Origin: Oceanobacillus sp. HTM 045
GTDB taxonomy: Bacteria; Pseudomonadota; Alphaproteobacteria; Rhodobacterales; Rhodobacteraceae
Length of the DNA stretch: 64,000 nucleotides
Direction: 5' to 3'
Assembly (NCBI GenBank): GCA_009733745.1
Contig: WNWL01000001.1
Location: forward strand, 372,001-436,000
Below the pieces are notes generated by a model, which made no database searches, was not told the origin of the DNA, and worked only from the letters and a program-made list of their open reading frames with translations. Position numbers and translations under genes: made by a program. Shown piece by piece: positions 7,656 to 15,884 of this stretch (position 1 is its first letter; every line of letters starts with the position of its first letter).

Positions 7656-8521
7656 ATCCTCCATCGGATCGTTACTGGATCGATGCTGGCGCGCCTGATC
7701 GGCTGGCACGGTTGGTCCTCGACGTGCAAGGGGAGCCGGTCTCGACTTACCGGGGCATGGGCTTCCAATTACGGGTTGCGGAGCCGTTGGCTGAGTGGCC
7801 GGATGCCTTTGCTGCGGGGCTTCGGCCGAAGCAGATCCACACTGACGGGAAGACTTACGCCCAACGCATCGCAGCCTCGCGGAGTTTCAGGGTCCAGTTG
7901 AACCGGGCGCCCCTCAGACAGTCGGACGCTTTGGCGATCCTCGAAAGGGTCGTCGATCAGGAGGACGCCTTTAGAGATGCGCTAGGAGTCTTCTGCGAGA
8001 TAGCGCGCTTCATCGAAAGCCCATTGGCCGCTCCGATCGATCTCGATGAGACGATAGTTCGCCTTGAGAACGCGCTGGACGCCCAAGAATCCGAGATCTG
8101 CAGACAGCACCGTCTTATATCGGGCGAAGCGTGCCTAATGGGAGCGGTCCAGCTCTTCGGTATCGAAGAGGGTATCTCTCGCGTGAAGCTGATCCATGCC
8201 CTCGACCTGCACGAGCGCCCGAGACCGCGCAAGCTCTGGCGCACTTGCGTTTCCTGATCGTCGAAGACCTCCCGCCTGCGCTGCTTGGGGATCTGTTGCG
8301 CTCCGAGAGGGAAAGCGAGGGTGGGAGGCAGGCCGCCCGGCTCCGGCAGTTTCAGGGCGGACGACGGACCGCTGGTCGAGGAAGCACTGACCCTTTTTAC
8401 CGCCGTAGAAGCGCGCTCCGTGACGCAAGCGGTCCGGCAACTCTACGATCAGGACCCGATGCGCATTGTTGGTAGTGGCACGGAAGAGAGCCGAATCGAC
8501 AGGATTCGTGCGCTCGGTTGA
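7656..8521 (+). pseudogene. decayed gene of unknown function, several frameshifts
   Basis: Protein-like sequence begins right after attR, in frame from about 7661 (SDRYWIDAGAPDRLARLVLDVQGE). It runs to about 8215 with natural-looking composition, moves to a second frame (APETAQALAHLRFLIVEDLPPALLGDLL), then to a third (ADDGPLVEEALTLFTAVEARSVTQAV, ending TEESRIDRIRALG) with a stop at 8521. The 5' end is missing at the attR junction. A shorter open frame from TTG 7712 to 8257 could be a truncated gene. I do not recognise the family. The last segment resembles regulators or adaptors that end with a GTEESxxxR pattern in alphaproteobacterial islands. Confidence 0.45.
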
Positions 8522-8639
8522 CAATCGGCGCAACGCTGGGAAATAGCTTCGCCCGTTTTTTCCAGTTTAACTCAGCCGCGTCCGACCCATCCGTCCTGCA
8601 TCTCATACGTCAAGATTTCATCGAGCAACGTATGAGCGC

Positions 8640-8853
8640 GCAGGGATGCATACCATTCATCCCCGCACTTCCTTCTGGATCGCCGCGACGTCGAGGCAAC
8701 CTTCGGGATTTCGCGACGGTACCTGGAAATAGCCGCCTTGCGAGGCGACGGCCCCCCGTTGATCAGGATCGGCCGCTCGGTGCGATACCGTTCGGCGACA
8801 TCGAGGTCTGGATCGAGGAACGGCGGGTTCGCTCGACCTCCAGCAGCGTTTAG
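8640..8853 (+). pseudogene. frameshifted AlpA-like HTH gene
   Basis: Read in the frame of FLLDRRDVEATFGISRRYLE, the sequence gives an AlpA-type helix-turn-helix through GPPLIRIGRSVRYR. It then needs one extra base near 8789 to continue as FGDIEVWIEERRVRS and reach a stop at 8853. The wing GRSVRYR-x-DIEVWI matches the functional AlpA-like gene at 5601-5798 (GRSVRYRVEDLDAWV). This is probably a leftover of an older island in the same place. The start is not clear. Confidence 0.65.
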
Positions 8854-8963
8854 CGTCATGCGGGAATGTATCGATTGCTCCTCACTCGTCGCGGGTGCTA
8901 TTCGACGGGAGCGCGGTATACCGCGCCACATAGGGAGGAAAAAATGAAACAAAATCTGCAATC

Positions 8964-10265
8964 TTGTGCTCGGGGGTAATGGCGTCCGCCGTGATCTTGG
9001 GAGCGCCGATGATGGCCCAGGCAGACGGCCATGAAGGCATGGACGTGCCTAAGATCACTGCAACCGTCGTGCTGGACGGACTGGACAGTCCCTGGGACAT
9101 GGCGTTCCTGCCGGACGGCACGATGTTCTATACCGAAAAATGCAGGGGTCTCTCCGTCAGAACAGCAGACGGGACCGTGCATGCCCTGTATGGAATGAAG
9201 GACACGACGGGCTATGCCGACAGCGGCAGTGACCTTTTCTGCGAAGGACAAGCCGGAATGCTCGGCGTGGTTGCTGACAGCAACTTCGAGACGACCCGTT
9301 ACCTTTTCGTCTACTCAACTTCGTCGAAGTATCACGGCGATGGCTGCAAGATGAACTTCGAGAGATGCGACGGCAATATCGTGATGCGGTTCAAGGTCAG
9401 CGATGACCTGACGAGCGTCACTGACCGGACGGATATCGTCACCGACATCCAGTACAAGCCGTTCGATTCAGACCAGCCTTTTGGCGGTCCGGGCGCTCAC
9501 AACGGCGGTCGGCTCCGGATTGGGCCGGATGGCTATCTCTGGGTGACCGGCGGCGATCGTCACAGAGGGATCTGCCCCCAGGACGGAACGCTGCTGTGCG
9601 GCAAGGTGCTGCGGATCGACATGGACGGCAATGCGCACCCGGACAACGATCCGCCGGAAGGTTTCGACCCGCGCATCTACACCTACGGGCACAGGAACGT
9701 TCAGGGCATCGATTTCCGTCCGAGCGATGGCAGGGCGTTCACCGCCGAACATGGACCGTGGCACAACGATGAGATCACGGCTCTCGTGAATGGCGGAAAT
9801 GCCGGTTGGGACCCCGCGCAGAACAGGGGCGGTCGCGGTGAGTGCCCCGACGAGTATTGCGGCTATGAACCAAATCAGATGGACGCAATGGACCCGGCGT
9901 TGCGTGCTGCTTACACCCCGATGAGCGACACGCGCTTCGATGATCTGATGCCGCCGTCATGGAACAACAACGGGTTCTCGCAGGGCACTGGCTCTGCCGC
10001 GTTCCTGAAGGGCAGCAACTGGGGAATCTATGAAGGCCGCCTCGCGGTCGGCATCATGGGGATCGCTTTCGGCGACACGCCGGAGGGCGCCAGGATTGAC
10101 CTGATCAGCCTCACGCCCGATGGCTTGGGCATCAACGGCATCACGCGGATGCCCATGGGTTTCTCGGCGAGATTCCGTGGCCTGGTCATGGGGCCGGATA
10201 ACGCGCTCTATGTGGCCACTGACGAAGGCCAGATCTACAAGGTGACGGCTGAAAGCGCCAAATAA
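8964..10265 (+). CDS. PQQ-dependent sugar dehydrogenase-family beta-propeller protein, exported
   Basis: A 433-residue six-bladed beta-propeller of the GDH-B/Ylil family. Typical blocks are GLDSPWDMAFLPDG, GGPGAHNGGRLRIGPDGYLWVTGGDRH, GKVLRIDMDGNAHPDNDP, YGHRNVQGIDF, TAEHGPWHNDEI and GFSARFRGLVMGPDNALYVATDEGQIYKV. Family members oxidise aldose sugars in the periplasm with PQQ. Many homologues are of unknown substrate. Six Cys in the mature part suggest disulfides. The start is odd: the strong Shine-Dalgarno AGGGAGG (8932-8938) points to ATG 8944, which runs into a stop after 11 codons; one added base would give a full signal peptide ending MMAQA. As it stands, translation would start at TTG 8964 or ATG 8979 with a shortened signal. 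Confidence 0.88.
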   Translation: MCSGVMASAVILGAPMMAQADGHEGMDVPKITATVVLDGLDSPWDMAFLPDGTMFYTEKCRGLSVRTADGTVHALYGMKDTTGYADSGSDLFCEGQAGMLGVVADSNFETTRYLFVYSTSSKYHGDGCKMNFERCDGNIVMRFKVSDDLTSVTDRTDIVTDIQYKPFDSDQPFGGPGAHNGGRLRIGPDGYLWVTGGDRHRGICPQDGTLLCGKVLRIDMDGNAHPDNDPPEGFDPRIYTYGHRNVQGIDFRPSDGRAFTAEHGPWHNDEITALVNGGNAGWDPAQNRGGRGECPDEYCGYEPNQMDAMDPALRAAYTPMSDTRFDDLMPPSWNNNGFSQGTGSAAFLKGSNWGIYEGRLAVGIMGIAFGDTPEGARIDLISLTPDGLGINGITRMPMGFSARFRGLVMGPDNALYVATDEGQIYKVTAESAK

Positions 10266-10279
10266 CCTTCGAAGACAGG

Positions 10280-10312
10280 CACCCGCACCACAGACGTGGT
10301 GCGGGTGTTTTC
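10280..10312 (+). terminator. strong rho-independent terminator
   Basis: A perfect 12-bp stem, CACCCGCACCAC (10280-10291) with GTGGTGCGGGTG (10296-10307), and loop AGAC, followed by TTTTC. It lies 15 bp after the dehydrogenase stop. Confidence 0.92.
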
Positions 10313-10362
10313 TTGTATAACTTCTGTGCGAACGACCGGCTGCGAAGGTGGGGGCGAAATCT

Positions 10363-10809
10363 CTATTGTTCGCACAAGATCTCGGAGAGACGCGCTGTCG
10401 GCGAATTCGGCACGATCGGACGCCTCGGTTTTGGCTTCGTATCGGTGCTCATCGCAGGCTTTTCCCAATCTCTGTCCGAGAAAAAAGTCCTCTGCAAAGT
10501 TCTCTCGGTGTGCCCGGAGCAGTCGATTTCCAAAAGACCTTGATAGCTCGATGCTCCCATTACGGACGTATTGTACAGAATGCGCATCCAAACTGTATGT
10601 AGATGTGCTGTGCTCTTCACCCGCGACGCATCGAAGAAATAGACATCACCGTTCGCTTCTTGAGAGTAGATGCGCCAGTCCTCCTCGCTGCCGGCGATGG
10701 CCGCGCTTGCCGTAAGGCTTAAAGCCGCAGAGCAAAATAATGCAAGTGTACCTCTGGCCTTTATCACCAGTAACCCTCCTGACGAGAAAGAGTTGGGAAT
10801 CTTAAGCAT
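10363..10809 (-). CDS. secreted protein, surface-adhesin protein E-like
   Basis: A 148-residue protein with a signal peptide (KARGTLALFCSAALSLTASAAIA). If translation starts at the internal GTG at residue 15 (10767), the signal has a normal length. The mature part, EEDWRIYSQEANGDVYFFDASRVK, then VWMRILYN and YQGLLEIDCSGHT, follows the W-x(n)-Y/F-D-x(n)-VW-x-R-x(n)-E-x-C layout of the Adhesin_E domain family, small periplasmic or surface proteins of unclear role. The gene has lower GC than the chromosome and sits in a decayed accessory region. Family assignment is by pattern only. Confidence 0.6.
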   Translation of the reverse strand: MLKIPNSFSSGGLLVIKARGTLALFCSAALSLTASAAIAGSEEDWRIYSQEANGDVYFFDASRVKSTAHLHTVWMRILYNTSVMGASSYQGLLEIDCSGHTERTLQRTFFSDRDWEKPAMSTDTKPKPRRPIVPNSPTARLSEILCEQ

Positions 10810-11130
10810 TGACTATCATTTGTAGTTCTCCTAAAAAGTCGTTAGTATTATGGCTCAAGCAGGCGCCTCTGTAAAGTTCGCCGCTCGTCCCGCCTTCTCC
10901 TGCTGAGGCGACAAACTGTCAAACGTTGGACAACGCTCAACGTTGGTCGCCAGAGGCCCGAGAGCAGATGTCGTATTCGACTGGATCATTGATATCGCGC
11001 CGGCCGGGGTGATGGTTTGGTGTCCAGGGCAACTCAGACATACCCCGAAGCAGTTGGTGGTGACTGACCTGAGACCCATTTCCTCCTCCAGATTGAGGTA
11101 GAGTCCGTCCCAACGAGGGAGACGGACGGA

Positions 11131-11396
11131 ATGAAGAGATCGCGGTTCAGCGAAAAGCAGATCATCGGCATCGTGAAGCAGCAGGAGAGCGGCGTTTCGA
11201 CGGCGGAGGTGTGCCGCGAGCATGGGATCAGCTCGGCGACGTTCTACAAATGGAAGTCGAAGTTTGGTGGGCTGGAGGTGTCGGACGCCCGACGGCTGAA
11301 GGGCTCGAGGATGAGAATTCCAATCTGAAGAAGCTGCTTGCCGAACGGATGCTCGACAACGCGATCCTGAAGGATGTCGCGTCGCGAAAGTGGTAG
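11131..11396 (+). pseudogene. IS3 orfA, frameshifted
   Basis: The first 57 residues are a standard IS407-type OrfA (RFSEKQIIGIVKQQESGVS, HGISSATFYKWKSKFGG), a helix-turn-helix. Just after DARRLK a base is missing near 11303. The frame then ends early, while the next frame carries the expected leucine-zipper continuation [25 protein letters not shown], ending at 11396. OrfA is therefore broken, and frameshift production of the OrfAB transposase should fail. Confidence 0.88.
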
Positions 11397-12229
11397 CGCC
11401 CGCGGCCAGGCGGGAGGTCGTGGCCCATGTCTGCGAGACGCATGATGTTAGCCAGCGGCGGGCGTGTTCTGTTCTCGGCATCGATCGGTCCAGCGTGCGG
11501 TATCGCAGCCTGCGCCCGGACGATGCCGATCTGCGCAAGGCCATGAAGGCGGTGGCCGCCGAACGTCGTCGGTTCGGCTGTCGCCGAGTTCATGTGATGC
11601 TGGAACGGCAAGGATGGCAGGTAAACCAGAAGAAGCTCCGGCGGCTTTACCGAGAGGAGAAGCTGCAGGTGCGCAAGCGCGGTGGCCGGAAGCGGGCGCT
11701 TGGGACACGCCGGCCGATGCTGGTACCGGAGAAAGCCAATGAACGCTGGAGCCTGGATTTCGTCTCTGACGCCTTCACCGATGGACACAGGTTCCGGGTC
11801 CTGGCCATCGTGGACGACTTCAGCCGCGAATGCCTGGCGCTGGTTGCCGACACTTCGCTGTCAGGGCAGCGGGAGACGCGGGAGCTGACAGCGATCATGG
11901 CGCGGCGCGGACGGCCCAAAACAATTGTCAGCGACAACGGAACGGAACTGACAAGCATGGCAGTCCTGCGATGGTGCCAGGAGACGCACATCGACTGGCA
12001 TTACATCGCCCCCGGCAAGCCGATGCAGAATGCCTTCGTGAAGAGTTTCAACGGCAGCTTCCGCGACGAGCTCTTGAACGAGACCTTGTTTTCGACGCTG
12101 GCCGAGGCGCGAACCAAGATCACGGTGTGGAAGGAGGACTACAACCGCAACAGGCCCCACTCGTCCCTGGGCAATCTCACGCCACAGGAATTCGCAATGA
12201 AATCGAGACTGGAACCCAAGGCCGCATGA
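11390..12229 (+). CDS. IS3 orfB transposase, catalytic Glu replaced by Lys
   Basis: A 279-residue rve-type integrase core with HTH_21 in the N-terminal half ([15 protein letters not shown]). The DDE triad is readable: Asp123 in [10 protein letters not shown] and Asp182 in IVSDNGTE. The third residue, expected Glu 35 residues on in the NAF-x-ESFNG motif, is Lys218 (codon AAG at 12041-12043). The length and all other motifs are normal. With OrfA also broken, this copy should be unable to transpose itself. Start GTG overlaps the orfA end by 7 nt. Confidence 0.92.
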   Translation: MVAPAARREVVAHVCETHDVSQRRACSVLGIDRSSVRYRSLRPDDADLRKAMKAVAAERRRFGCRRVHVMLERQGWQVNQKKLRRLYREEKLQVRKRGGRKRALGTRRPMLVPEKANERWSLDFVSDAFTDGHRFRVLAIVDDFSRECLALVADTSLSGQRETRELTAIMARRGRPKTIVSDNGTELTSMAVLRWCQETHIDWHYIAPGKPMQNAFVKSFNGSFRDELLNETLFSTLAEARTKITVWKEDYNRNRPHSSLGNLTPQEFAMKSRLEPKAA

Positions 12230-12291
12230 GGCCAGAAATCAACCGACGGATTCTCCCAAAGGCTGGAGAGAAGTCGGGCATCAGGTCAGTC

Positions 12292-12818
12292 TCGATCCAC
12301 CGCCGGCCCTGAGTGAGGCCTGGATCGCCGCCGCCTTCACGCCCGAGGCGGAGCGAGACGCGGCGCAACGCGCGCTCCTCGCCCTCTACGACACGCTGAT
12401 TGACGAGTTGGCGGCGGCGGATGCGATCCTCATGGCTGTGCCGATGCACAACTACGGCATGCCGACTGCGCTCAAGGCGTGGTTCGATCAGGTTGTGCGT
12501 GTCGACCGGACCTTCACCTTCGATCTCGACCGTGGCGATTAGCCGCTCGAGCCGGTGATGAGCGGCAAGACACTGGTCCTGCTGACGGCAAGCGGCGAGC
12601 TCGGCTTCGCTTCCGGAGGTATCCGCGAGGGTTGGAACCATCTCGACCCGCATATCCGCACGCTCGCCCATTACCTGGGCGTCGGCGAAACGCACCACGT
12701 TGCAATCGAGTACCAGGAGTTTCGCGACACTCGGCACGACGCCTCGGTCGAGGCCGCCCATGCCGCGGTCCCCGGCCTCGTCGAGCGACTGACGGGTGCG
12801 TTATCCGTCGCTGCCTGA
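12292..12818 (+). pseudogene. FMN-dependent NADH-azoreductase remnant
   Basis: After the IS right end the frame encodes SEAWIAAAFTPEAERDAAQ, then AVPMHNYGMPTALKAWFDQVVR, the AzoR-type flavodoxin-fold motif. An in-frame amber stop (12540-12542) follows. The same frame continues as GKTLVLLTASGELGF and YLGVGETHHVAIEY to a stop at 12818. The N-terminal 60 or so residues are missing, and no matching 5' half is visible left of the IS. Azoreductases reduce quinones and azo compounds. This copy is dead twice over. Confidence 0.82.
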
Positions 12819-12849
12819 ATGAAACAATCGTGGCAAACGACGCAACCCT

Positions 12850-13418
12850 GTGATCAGGACCGCTTGCCTCTTTACCGTGCGGGTTCGGATCGTCGTCGCG
12901 CTCCTTGGTGTGGAGTGCGACGTGAAGACGATCGAAGTCCACGATTCGCCCGACGGGTTCTGGCGCCGATCGCCGCTCGGCAACGTGACGCTGTTACTGC
13001 ATGACGACGCGGCGCTGGTCGAGTCGACAGTAACTGGCGAGTAACTCATTGAGGTTTTCGGCGCGGGCTCCGGCCTCGTACCCGAAACGCCGGCGCTCAC
13101 GGCGGAGATGTGGGCCCGGGAACAGTTCGAGGAGTCCGCCTTGGTGCTAGCATTCTACCGGTTGCTGGTGGAGCAGGACCCCGCGCACCGGTCCAACCGG
13201 CGAGAGGGCGACATCCCGGGCGCCTGGCCGAACTCAAGCGGCGGCTCGCCCGAGGCCACGGTCCTTTCCTCCTCGGCGCGGAGCCGAGGCTGGTGGATGT
13301 GGCGACCTTCACCCATCTCGGCTCGCGGTGGTCAGTCCAGCCCGCAGCCTCCCAAGCAATTTACTCCGCCGGGGCACAGAGGGACTTCTTGCATCAAAGA
13401 GTGGACTTCCGGCGGTAG
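12850..13418 (+). pseudogene. glutathione S-transferase remnant
   Basis: The first part, VRIVVALLGVECDVKTIEVHD and SPLGNVTLLLHDDAALVEST, is the thioredoxin-fold half of a GST. An in-frame TAA (13042-13044) replaces what should be a Tyr codon before LIEVFGAGSGLVP. The helical half continues in frame (ALTAEMWAREQFEESALVLAFYRLLVE). It shifts frame near 13215 to LAELKRRLARGHGPFLLG and LVDVATFTHLG, ending at 13418. One stop and one frameshift make it non-functional. Confidence 0.78.
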
Positions 13419-13467
13419 GTTCAACAGTGGCGAGCGCCAAGGAGTCTAAGAGGGCGTTTGAAAAGGG

Positions 13468-14176
13468 TCACGGCCATCGCCTAATTAGGGATGCGAAGGC
13501 GGCGGTGGGCCTTGCAGCAGCGCGGAGCGGGTCGTTGCTCAGGTGGGCGTAGTGCGGAGTTGTCGCCGTTTCCTTGCGGCCGAGAAGCGCTCCGATGAGC
13601 GGCAGCGACTTGCCGCCCGCCACGCCGACCGAGGCGAAGCTGTGTCGGCGATCGTGGATGCGGAGCCCGTCGAACTCCGCGGCCTTGCGGGTGTCCCTCC
13701 ACGGCTCCTTTAAGCTTACGAGATGCGCGCCCGGCTTGCCGCCAACGATTACGTGCGGGTTGCCGTCAGCGCGGGGATGGTTCTGGAGGATCTCGGTTGC
13801 CGCAAGCGGCAGGTAGACGAACTTGTCGTCAGTCTTAGAATCCGAAAGCTCGAGCCTGCCGGCATTCAGGTTCACGTGCTCCCATTTGAGCGACAAGATC
13901 TTGCCGCGCCGTGCGCCCGTGCATATTAAGATCCGGATCGCCGACCCAGCTGACCTCGGCCATTCGGTCTTTCGCAATGGCACGGGCCTGTTCGGGCGTG
14001 ATTGATCCATGGGTGACAATCGAGGGGTTCCGCACCGTGCCGCCCCTGCCTCCGCCATCCCGGTACTTGAGGTAATTGACCTTGAACCCGATCGGATGGA
14101 CCCGCGGCCCGAGCCCCGTGACCTCGCTGTCCCCGATCATGTAATCCCGATCGCCGGGAACTGCACCATCCACCAC
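13468..14176 (-). pseudogene. tyrosine integrase remnant with internal deletion
   Basis: The N-terminal frame (14176 down to about 13900) has the DUF4102-type pattern DSEVTGLGPRVHPIGFKVNYLKYRDGGGR and SITPEQARAIAKDRMAEV. A different frame then gives only the catalytic domain (TGARRGKILSLKWEHVNL, SKTDDK, HDRRHSFASVG, LGRKETATTPHYAHL), ending at 13468. The core-binding domain is missing and the halves are out of frame. The usual LGH motif is LGR. This is a relic of another integrated element. Confidence 0.85.
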
Positions 14177-14320
14177 CCGATTATCTATCCGAACATCGCA
14201 CGCCCGAACTCGGTATCACACCGATGCCACCAAGAGCGAAACAGCGAGCCGCATGTCACCGCGGGAAGGGGAATTGATGCAACGTTTCGAACCAAGACCA
14301 CCCCCGGATGCCGTTCTAGC

Positions 14321-15436
14321 CTAACCCGCGGCGAGGACTGGCATGTGGCGGGATCCGTCCTTCAGTGTCAGGATGAAGGTCGAGCCGCCGGCGGCACTGG
14401 ATTCGCACCAGAGCTTCCCGCCATGGTTTCGCGCGATCTTGCGGCAGGTTGCGAGGCCGAGGCCGGTTCCCTTGTATGCGGCGTAGCTGTGGAGCCGCCG
14501 GAACGGCTCGAACACGGTTTCGCGGAACTCTTCGGCGATCCCGATGCCGTTGTCGGTGACGGAGATGTGCCAGCGCGCGCCGTCCTCGCAGGAGGCGTCG
14601 ATGACCAGGGTCGGCACCGGTGCCTCGCAGTACTTGATCGCGTTGCCGATCAGGTTCTGGAACAACTGGACCAGGGTCGGCATGTCGCCGAGCACCACGG
14701 GGAGGTCCCCGATAGAGAACTCGGCGCCGCGTTCCGCGATCTCGACGCTGAGATTGGCCATAGCCGCCCTGACCGCGTGGTGAAGATCGACCGGCTCCAG
14801 TTCGATCCTTGAGACGGTCCGGCAATAGTCGTCCAGGGTCTCGACGAGGCAACGCATCCGGGTTGCCGCGGAACTGACCTCCCCGAGGTCGTCGATCGCG
14901 TCGGCGATCATGCCTTCCTTCACGGCCTCTGCGGCCGACTCGCCGAAGAATTCGACGGCGCGGAGCGGCGAGCGGAGATCGTGGACGAGGACACGCGCGA
15001 AATTCTTCAACTCGGCGTTCTGCTCGTCGACCACGCGGCGCAGCCTCGCCTTCTCCAAGGCACTTTCGACGATCATGCGGATGGGGCCGGGGGCGATCGC
15101 GCGCTTGGGCACGTAGTCGGCGGCGCCGAACTTGATCGCGTCGCTGGCGATCTCCTCGCTGCCCTGTCCGGAACTCATCACGATGGCCGCGTAAGGCGCG
15201 GCTCGGCGGATGTCGGCGAGCGCTTCCAGCCCGTCCATGCCGGGCATGTGGTAGTCGAGGATCACGCAATCGACGTTGCCGTCGGCGCAGAGGGCGAGAG
15301 CTTCCTCCCCGGACGCGGCTTCGTCCACATGGGCGGCAAGTCCGCTGCGGTCGATGCAGCGGCGCAACTGCTTCCGGTCGCCGGCGTCGTCGTCTGCGAT
15401 CACGACACGGATCGGATCTCCCGCATCGTCAGCCAC
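14321..15436 (-). CDS. response-regulator/histidine-kinase hybrid
   Basis: About 371 residues from GTG 15436, which overlaps the preceding stop by 8 nt (a longer ATG form from 15484 is also open). A receiver domain comes first (IRVVIADDDAGDRKQL; phospho-acceptor Asp in DCVILDYHMPGMDG; Lys in DYVPKR). Next are a HisKA dimerisation helix with the H-box VLVHDLRSPLRAVEF and a HATPase_c domain (N box LIGNAIKYCEAP, G1 VTDNGIGIAEEF, G2 KGTGLGLATC). There is no membrane segment, so it is cytoplasmic. The REC-before-kinase layout suggests it relays phosphate from the neighbouring kinase. The last of three overlapping genes. Confidence 0.88.
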   Translation of the reverse strand: MADDAGDPIRVVIADDDAGDRKQLRRCIDRSGLAAHVDEAASGEEALALCADGNVDCVILDYHMPGMDGLEALADIRRAAPYAAIVMSSGQGSEEIASDAIKFGAADYVPKRAIAPGPIRMIVESALEKARLRRVVDEQNAELKNFARVLVHDLRSPLRAVEFFGESAAEAVKEGMIADAIDDLGEVSSAATRMRCLVETLDDYCRTVSRIELEPVDLHHAVRAAMANLSVEIAERGAEFSIGDLPVVLGDMPTLVQLFQNLIGNAIKYCEAPVPTLVIDASCEDGARWHISVTDNGIGIAEEFRETVFEPFRRLHSYAAYKGTGLGLATCRKIARNHGGKLWCESSAAGGSTFILTLKDGSRHMPVLAAG

Positions 15437-15884
15437 CCTGCGGCAACTCCACGATCCGCCAGAAGCCTTCGACGAGCCCGACAAGCTTGAGGAAGTCCCG
15501 GCCTGCGGTCTCTTTCACGATGTAGCCCGCGACGTGCTGCTCGTAAGCAGCCGCCACGTCTTCCGCCGCCTTGGAAGTGGTGAGGACGAAGACGACGGTC
15601 TTCGCGAGGTCGAGATCGGCGCGCAGGGTACGGAGAAACTCGTGCCCGTTCATCCGCGGCATGTTGATGTCGAGCAGCACGATGAAGGGGGTCGCGATCT
15701 TCTCGGCGCCGTTGGTGCCGCGGAGCATTTCCAGCGCCTCGACGCCGTCGACGGCGCGCACGATCTCGTTGCCGATCTTCTCGCGCAGGAACGCCCGCTT
15801 CACCGCCTTCGCGTCGCCGTCGTCGTCTTCCACGAGGAGGATTCTAGCTGGCACGTGCGACTGGACCTTCGTGATCTGGTTCAT
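15429..15884 (-). CDS. single-domain response regulator (Rcp1-like)
   Basis: A stand-alone receiver domain of about 151 residues starting at ATG 15884, with GGTGGGGG upstream. An acidic pocket (ILLVEDDDGDA), phospho-acceptor Asp in IVLLDINMPRMNGHEF, the Thr/Ser switch in VFVLTTSKAAED, and Lys in GYIVKET are present. The pattern matches regulators paired with phytochrome-like and PAS kinases. There is no output domain. It overlaps the kinase gene by 41 nt and the hybrid gene by 8 nt, so it probably passes phosphate between them. Confidence 0.87.
   Translation of the reverse strand: MNQITKVQSHVPARILLVEDDDGDAKAVKRAFLREKIGNEIVRAVDGVEALEMLRGTNGAEKIATPFIVLLDINMPRMNGHEFLRTLRADLDLAKTVVFVLTTSKAAEDVAAAYEQHVAGYIVKETAGRDFLKLVGLVEGFWRIVELPQGG

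Larger units (their letters stand above)
11062..12291 (+). mobile_element. IS3-family (IS407-like) insertion sequence
   Basis: Eleven-base terminal inverted repeats GACTGACCTGA (11062-11072) and TCAGGTCAGTC (12281-12291) flank an orfA/orfB transposase pair. The usual IS end may be TGACC at 11065/12288. I see no matching target duplication at the flanks, so the copy may be old or rearranged. It has cut the 5' end off an azoreductase gene. Confidence 0.85.
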
